Shown: positions 62,201-64,000 of the stretch, piece after piece
Layout: each line of letters starts with the position of its first letter
Position numbering within the stretch: the stretch's first letter is position 1
Assembly (NCBI RefSeq): GCF_001548395.1
Contig: NZ_AP017367.1
Coordinates: forward strand, 3,013,001 to 3,077,000
DNA: 64,000 nt
Source of the DNA: Leptolyngbya sp. O-77
Lineage (GTDB): Bacteria > Cyanobacteriota > Cyanobacteriia > Elainellales > Elainellaceae
Direction: 5' to 3'
Program-made: the position numbers and the translations under genes
Notes under the pieces: generated by a model
Seen by the model: only the letters and a program-made list of their open reading frames with translations
What the model was told of the DNA's origin: nothing
Databases searched by the model: none

Positions 62201-62556
62201 CGCTCGGCCCCGTTGATGATAAACGTACCCCGATCGGTCATCAGCGGCAGGTCGCCAATAAAAACTTCCTGTTCTTTGATCTCGCCGGTTTCTTTATTAA
62301 TCAGACGAGTGGGCACATACATCTGAACGGCGTAGGTGCTGTCTCGCCGCTTAGCCTCGTCTACGTCATACTTGGGGCGTTTCAGCTTATAGTCTTTGCC
62401 CAAGAAATGAAGTTCGAGCTTGCCCGTGTAATCCGTAATAGGAGAAAAGCTGTCTAGCTCTTCAATCAGTCCTTCTTCCAGGAACCAGCGGAAGCTTGCA
62501 CGCTGGATTTCGACCAAATCGGGCAGCGTAAAGTTGGCAGTGGCTTGTGTAGTCAT
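59263..62556 (-). CDS. rpoB: DNA-directed RNA polymerase subunit beta
   Basis: Start [20 protein letters not shown] with SD GAGGAG upstream; a longer frame to 62616 is not supported. Landmarks: [20 protein letters not shown] with [20 protein letters not shown] (rifampicin region), [40 protein letters not shown] and [20 protein letters not shown]. 1097 residues, normal. The order tatD-rpoB-rpoC1-rpoC2 is the usual cyanobacterial arrangement. Confidence 0.98.
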   Translation of the reverse strand: MTTQATANFTLPDLVEIQRASFRWFLEEGLIEELDSFSPITDYTGKLELHFLGKDYKLKRPKYDVDEAKRRDSTYAVQMYVPTRLINKETGEIKEQEVFIGDLPLMTDRGTFIINGAERVIVNQIVRSPGVYYKAETDKNGRRTYNASLIPNRGAWLKFETDKNDLVWVRIDKTRKLSAQVLLKALGLSDGEIFDALRHPEYFQKTIDKEGQFSEEEALMELYRKLRPGEPPTVSGGQQLLDSRFFDPKRYDLGRVGRYKLNKKLRLSVPETVRVLTPQDILAAIDYLINLEFDIGMVDDIDHLGNRRVRSVGELLQNQVRVGLNRLERIIRERMTVSDADTLTPASLVNPKPLVAAIKEFFGSSQLSQFMDQTNPLAELTHKRRLSALGPGGLTRERAGFAVRDIHPSHYGRICPIETPEGPNAGLIGSLATHARVNPYGFIETPFYEVKEGRVLKEKPPVYMTADEEDDLRVAPGDVSVDENGYIMGEQVPVRYRRDFTTTTPAEVDYVAISPVQIISVATSLIPFLEHDDANRALMGSNMQRQAVPLLRPERPLVGTGLEAQTARDSGMVIVNQFDGEVSYVDANRIRVRGENGKEKEYILQKYQRSNQDTCLNQRPIVNVGDRVVAGQVLADGSAAEGGEIALGQNILVAYMPWEGYNYEDAILISERLVYDDVYTSIHIEKYEIEARQTKLGPEEITREIPNVGEDALRQLDETGIIRIGAWVEAGDILVGKVTPKGESDQPPEEKLLRAIFGEKARDVRDNSLRVPNGEKGRVVDVRVFTREQGDELPPGANMVVRVYVAQKRKIQVGDKMAGRHGNKGIISRILPLEDMPYLPDGRPVDIVLNPLGVPSRMNVGQVFECLLGWAAENLGVRFKMTPFDEMYGQEASRLTTHAKLQEAAEKTGQPWVFNPDNPGKIQVYDGRTGEPFDQPVTVGKAYMLKLVHLVDDKIHARSTGPYSLVTQQPLGGKAQQGGQRFGEMEVWALEAFGSAYILQELLTVKSDDMQGRNEALNAIVKGKAIPRPGTPESFKVLMRELQSLCLDIAAHKLQTQEDGTSRDVEIDLMADVSSRRAPSRPTYESISRDELDDSDE

Positions 62557-63297
62557 GCGTCTCCTCGAACAGGTCAATTCTGGGGAGCATCCCAGAGAGC
62601 AAGGCAGTAGGGTCAAAAGCGCGGTCAGGGGTTTGCAAACTCAAGGAACAGGCGAGAATAAGGGATTCCCAATGCCGAGATGAGCTAAGATGACGTGAAA
62701 CGGCGATCGCCACACAAGTTCCTGAGTTCTGAACTAGCAGAAGACAAGGGCTTGCGTGGACGCAAAGGCTCTCCAAACTGTCTCAGTGAGCCGATCGAAC
62801 TCAGGGAAAAGCTCGCAGTAGGGCAATTTGAATGTCCTGACAGGGGCAACTTCAGGCTGAACAGGCTGAACAGTGCTAAACGGTATCAATTTGAATCTCA
62901 AATCGGCTGAATGAGCTAAGCTGGGCGGAGTAGGGGAAGGGTTGGTGAGCGCAGTTGGGAGGGTTGCCGCTAGGGGCAATGCAACCCGTGGATGAGAGAG
63001 TCGCGCCAAAGGGCATATCGGCAGAAAGAAAAATAGAGAAGCATTTATATAAGAAATCTGAATCTAACCGATTGTCAGCAAAGTGGCAAGGGAGCCATGA
63101 AACGGTGCTGAATCTAGAGCCGCAGAGCAGCATACCACCAACAACCCTGCGATGCTATGCGCGACCCCTATACGCGACCCCTATAAGATTATGACGCATG
63201 TCGCCTAATCCGTGTCTAGTTTTTCGCAAATCCCTCTTGACAAACTTTTGCTAGGGCTGCTAGCAGGATGGAATCTGCAACAAGCTAAGAATTGTCG
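62557..63297. other. 741-bp rpoB upstream region
   Basis: The region between tatD and rpoB contains the rpoB promoter, though a tatD-rpoB read-through is possible. It has a 13-bp direct repeat near 63155-63180 (TATxCGCGACCCC) and a TTGCGT-GG-ACGCAA dyad at 62752-62765. No gene is seen. Confidence 0.5.
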
Positions 63298-64000
63298 CTA
63301 GGACATTCGGGGTGAAGACAGGGACGGCAGCCGATCCAGAGATGCCCACACGGGATCTGAGGCTGGAACGTCGAGCCGGAATAGGCGACGGGCATTCTGG
63401 GTTGTCTGGTGGGCGATCGCCTCCAGGGATTCTCCCCGCAATTCCGCCACACGCTCCGCCACATAGCGGACATAGGCAGGCTGATTGCGCCGTTCGCCCC
63501 GCTTGGGAACGGGGGTCAGAAATGGACAGTCGGTTTCGACGAGGAGGCGATCGCCCGGAACTCGCTGAGCCGAAGCCTGTACCTGGCTTGCGTTCTTGAA
63601 CGTGACAATGCCGCTAAAGCTGATATAGAACCCCAATTCTAGAAACCAGTCGGTTTCCTCTGGGGTGCCGCTCCAGCAGTGCATCACGCCGCGAACGGGC
63701 CCATCCACCGCCCAAATCTGGCGCAGGCTCGCCGCCATTTCAGCCGCTGCATCCCGGCAGTGGATGATGACCGGCAAGTCCAACGCTCGCGCAATCCGGA
63801 TCTGAGCCTCGAACACCTCAAACTGAAGCGCCCGATTATCCGCCTTGTAAAAATCCAGCCCCATTTCGCCAATCGCTACGACTCGATGATCCGAGCGGGC
63901 CAGAGTGCGAATTTCGTCGGCCATCGTCGCAGTCCACCGATCGGCATCCAGCGGGTGCAACCCGACCGCGAAGGAAATCTCTGGAAACTGATCGGCGATC
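63298..64000 (-). CDS. TatD family hydrolase, N-terminus beyond the window
   Basis: Reading on the minus strand into the window gives [80 protein letters not shown] and [20 protein letters not shown]. These are the metal-binding His, Glu and Asp motifs of TatD metal-dependent DNases/hydrolases. An internal ATG at 63960 could mislead, but conserved sequence clearly continues to the window edge. The gene is placed before rpoB as in other cyanobacteria. Confidence 0.93.
   Translation of the reverse strand, partial: IADQFPEISFAVGLHPLDADRWTATMADEIRTLARSDHRVVAIGEMGLDFYKADNRALQFEVFEAQIRIARALDLPVIIHCRDAAAEMAASLRQIWAVDGPVRGVMHCWSGTPEETDWFLELGFYISFSGIVTFKNASQVQASAQRVPGDRLLVETDCPFLTPVPKRGERRNQPAYVRYVAERVAELRGESLEAIAHQTTQNARRLFRLDVPASDPVWASLDRLPSLSSPRMS

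Noticed and set aside
59263..62616. Longer rpoB starting at 62616
   Set aside because: The extra 20 codons are not family-like, while an SD (GAGGAG) fits the ATG at 62556.

Overview
The window is a chromosomal segment of a cyanobacterium. The evidence is direct: psbH and psbN in their usual divergent pair, RNA polymerase with the cyanobacterial split of beta-prime (rpoC1 and rpoC2), many cyanobacteria-restricted families (DUF2499, DUF3531, DUF6464, DUF1400 hydrolase), very frequent HIP1 octamers (GCGATCGC) in and between genes, and heptanucleotide short tandem repeats. The high GC content and gene types suggest a filamentous Leptolyngbya-like lineage, but that placement is inference.

Layout. 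1-8018 is mostly minus strand: start of transaldolase, an unknown proline-rich protein, a phosphatase/phosphodiesterase, dprA, a CSP41b-like SDR protein, an OsmC protein, a peroxiredoxin-like protein and a hypothetical. 8719-11305 (+) has a WG-repeat lipoprotein-like protein, a thioredoxin-like protein and map. 11435-15195 has psbH, psbN and a large GH38 alpha-mannosidase. 16180-25493 has an unknown cyanobacterial protein, larB with a small partner, Uma2, lactate permease, csaB, DUF2499, a bifunctional-nuclease-domain protein and riboflavin synthase. 25570-35979 has proB, a membrane-anchored helical-repeat protein, a DUF2281/PIN toxin-antitoxin pair, an AI-2E family transporter, DUF6464, livH, a PlsC-type acyltransferase and a coiled-coil protein. 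36439-46729 has a GspE/PilB ATPase, the minus-strand run argJ-GH108-methyltransferase-glycosyltransferase, ligA and a DUF1400 hydrolase. 46747-52755 has a transposase remnant, msrA, an RluA pseudouridine synthase, two small membrane proteins, pyrD and DUF3531. 52996-64000 (-) is tatD, rpoB, rpoC1, rpoC2, ending at strong hairpins.

The most unusual signal is a recurring reading-frame disturbance. Seven conserved genes (unknown 379-1949, lldP, livH, plsC-like, gspE, rluA, pyrD) change frame inside the gene, eight times in all. Every shift is the same class (-1, equal to two extra bases). Where the protein is well conserved (lldP, livH, rluA) the shift can be resolved into two separate single-base insertions 20-35 bp apart, because the peptide between them is conserved in the third frame. 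The Uma2 gene carries three such insertions that cancel, leaving an open frame with a scrambled active-site region. Sequencing or assembly error is the leading explanation, but the uniform sign and clustering deserve a check against reads.

A second theme is small-repeat activity: 15-bp tandem duplications at six places, heptamer-based repeats, and extragenic repeats captured in frame inside coding sequences (alpha-mannosidase twice, a glycosyltransferase C-terminus). I found no CRISPR array, tRNA, rRNA, prophage or intact insertion sequence, and no convincing new multi-gene system.
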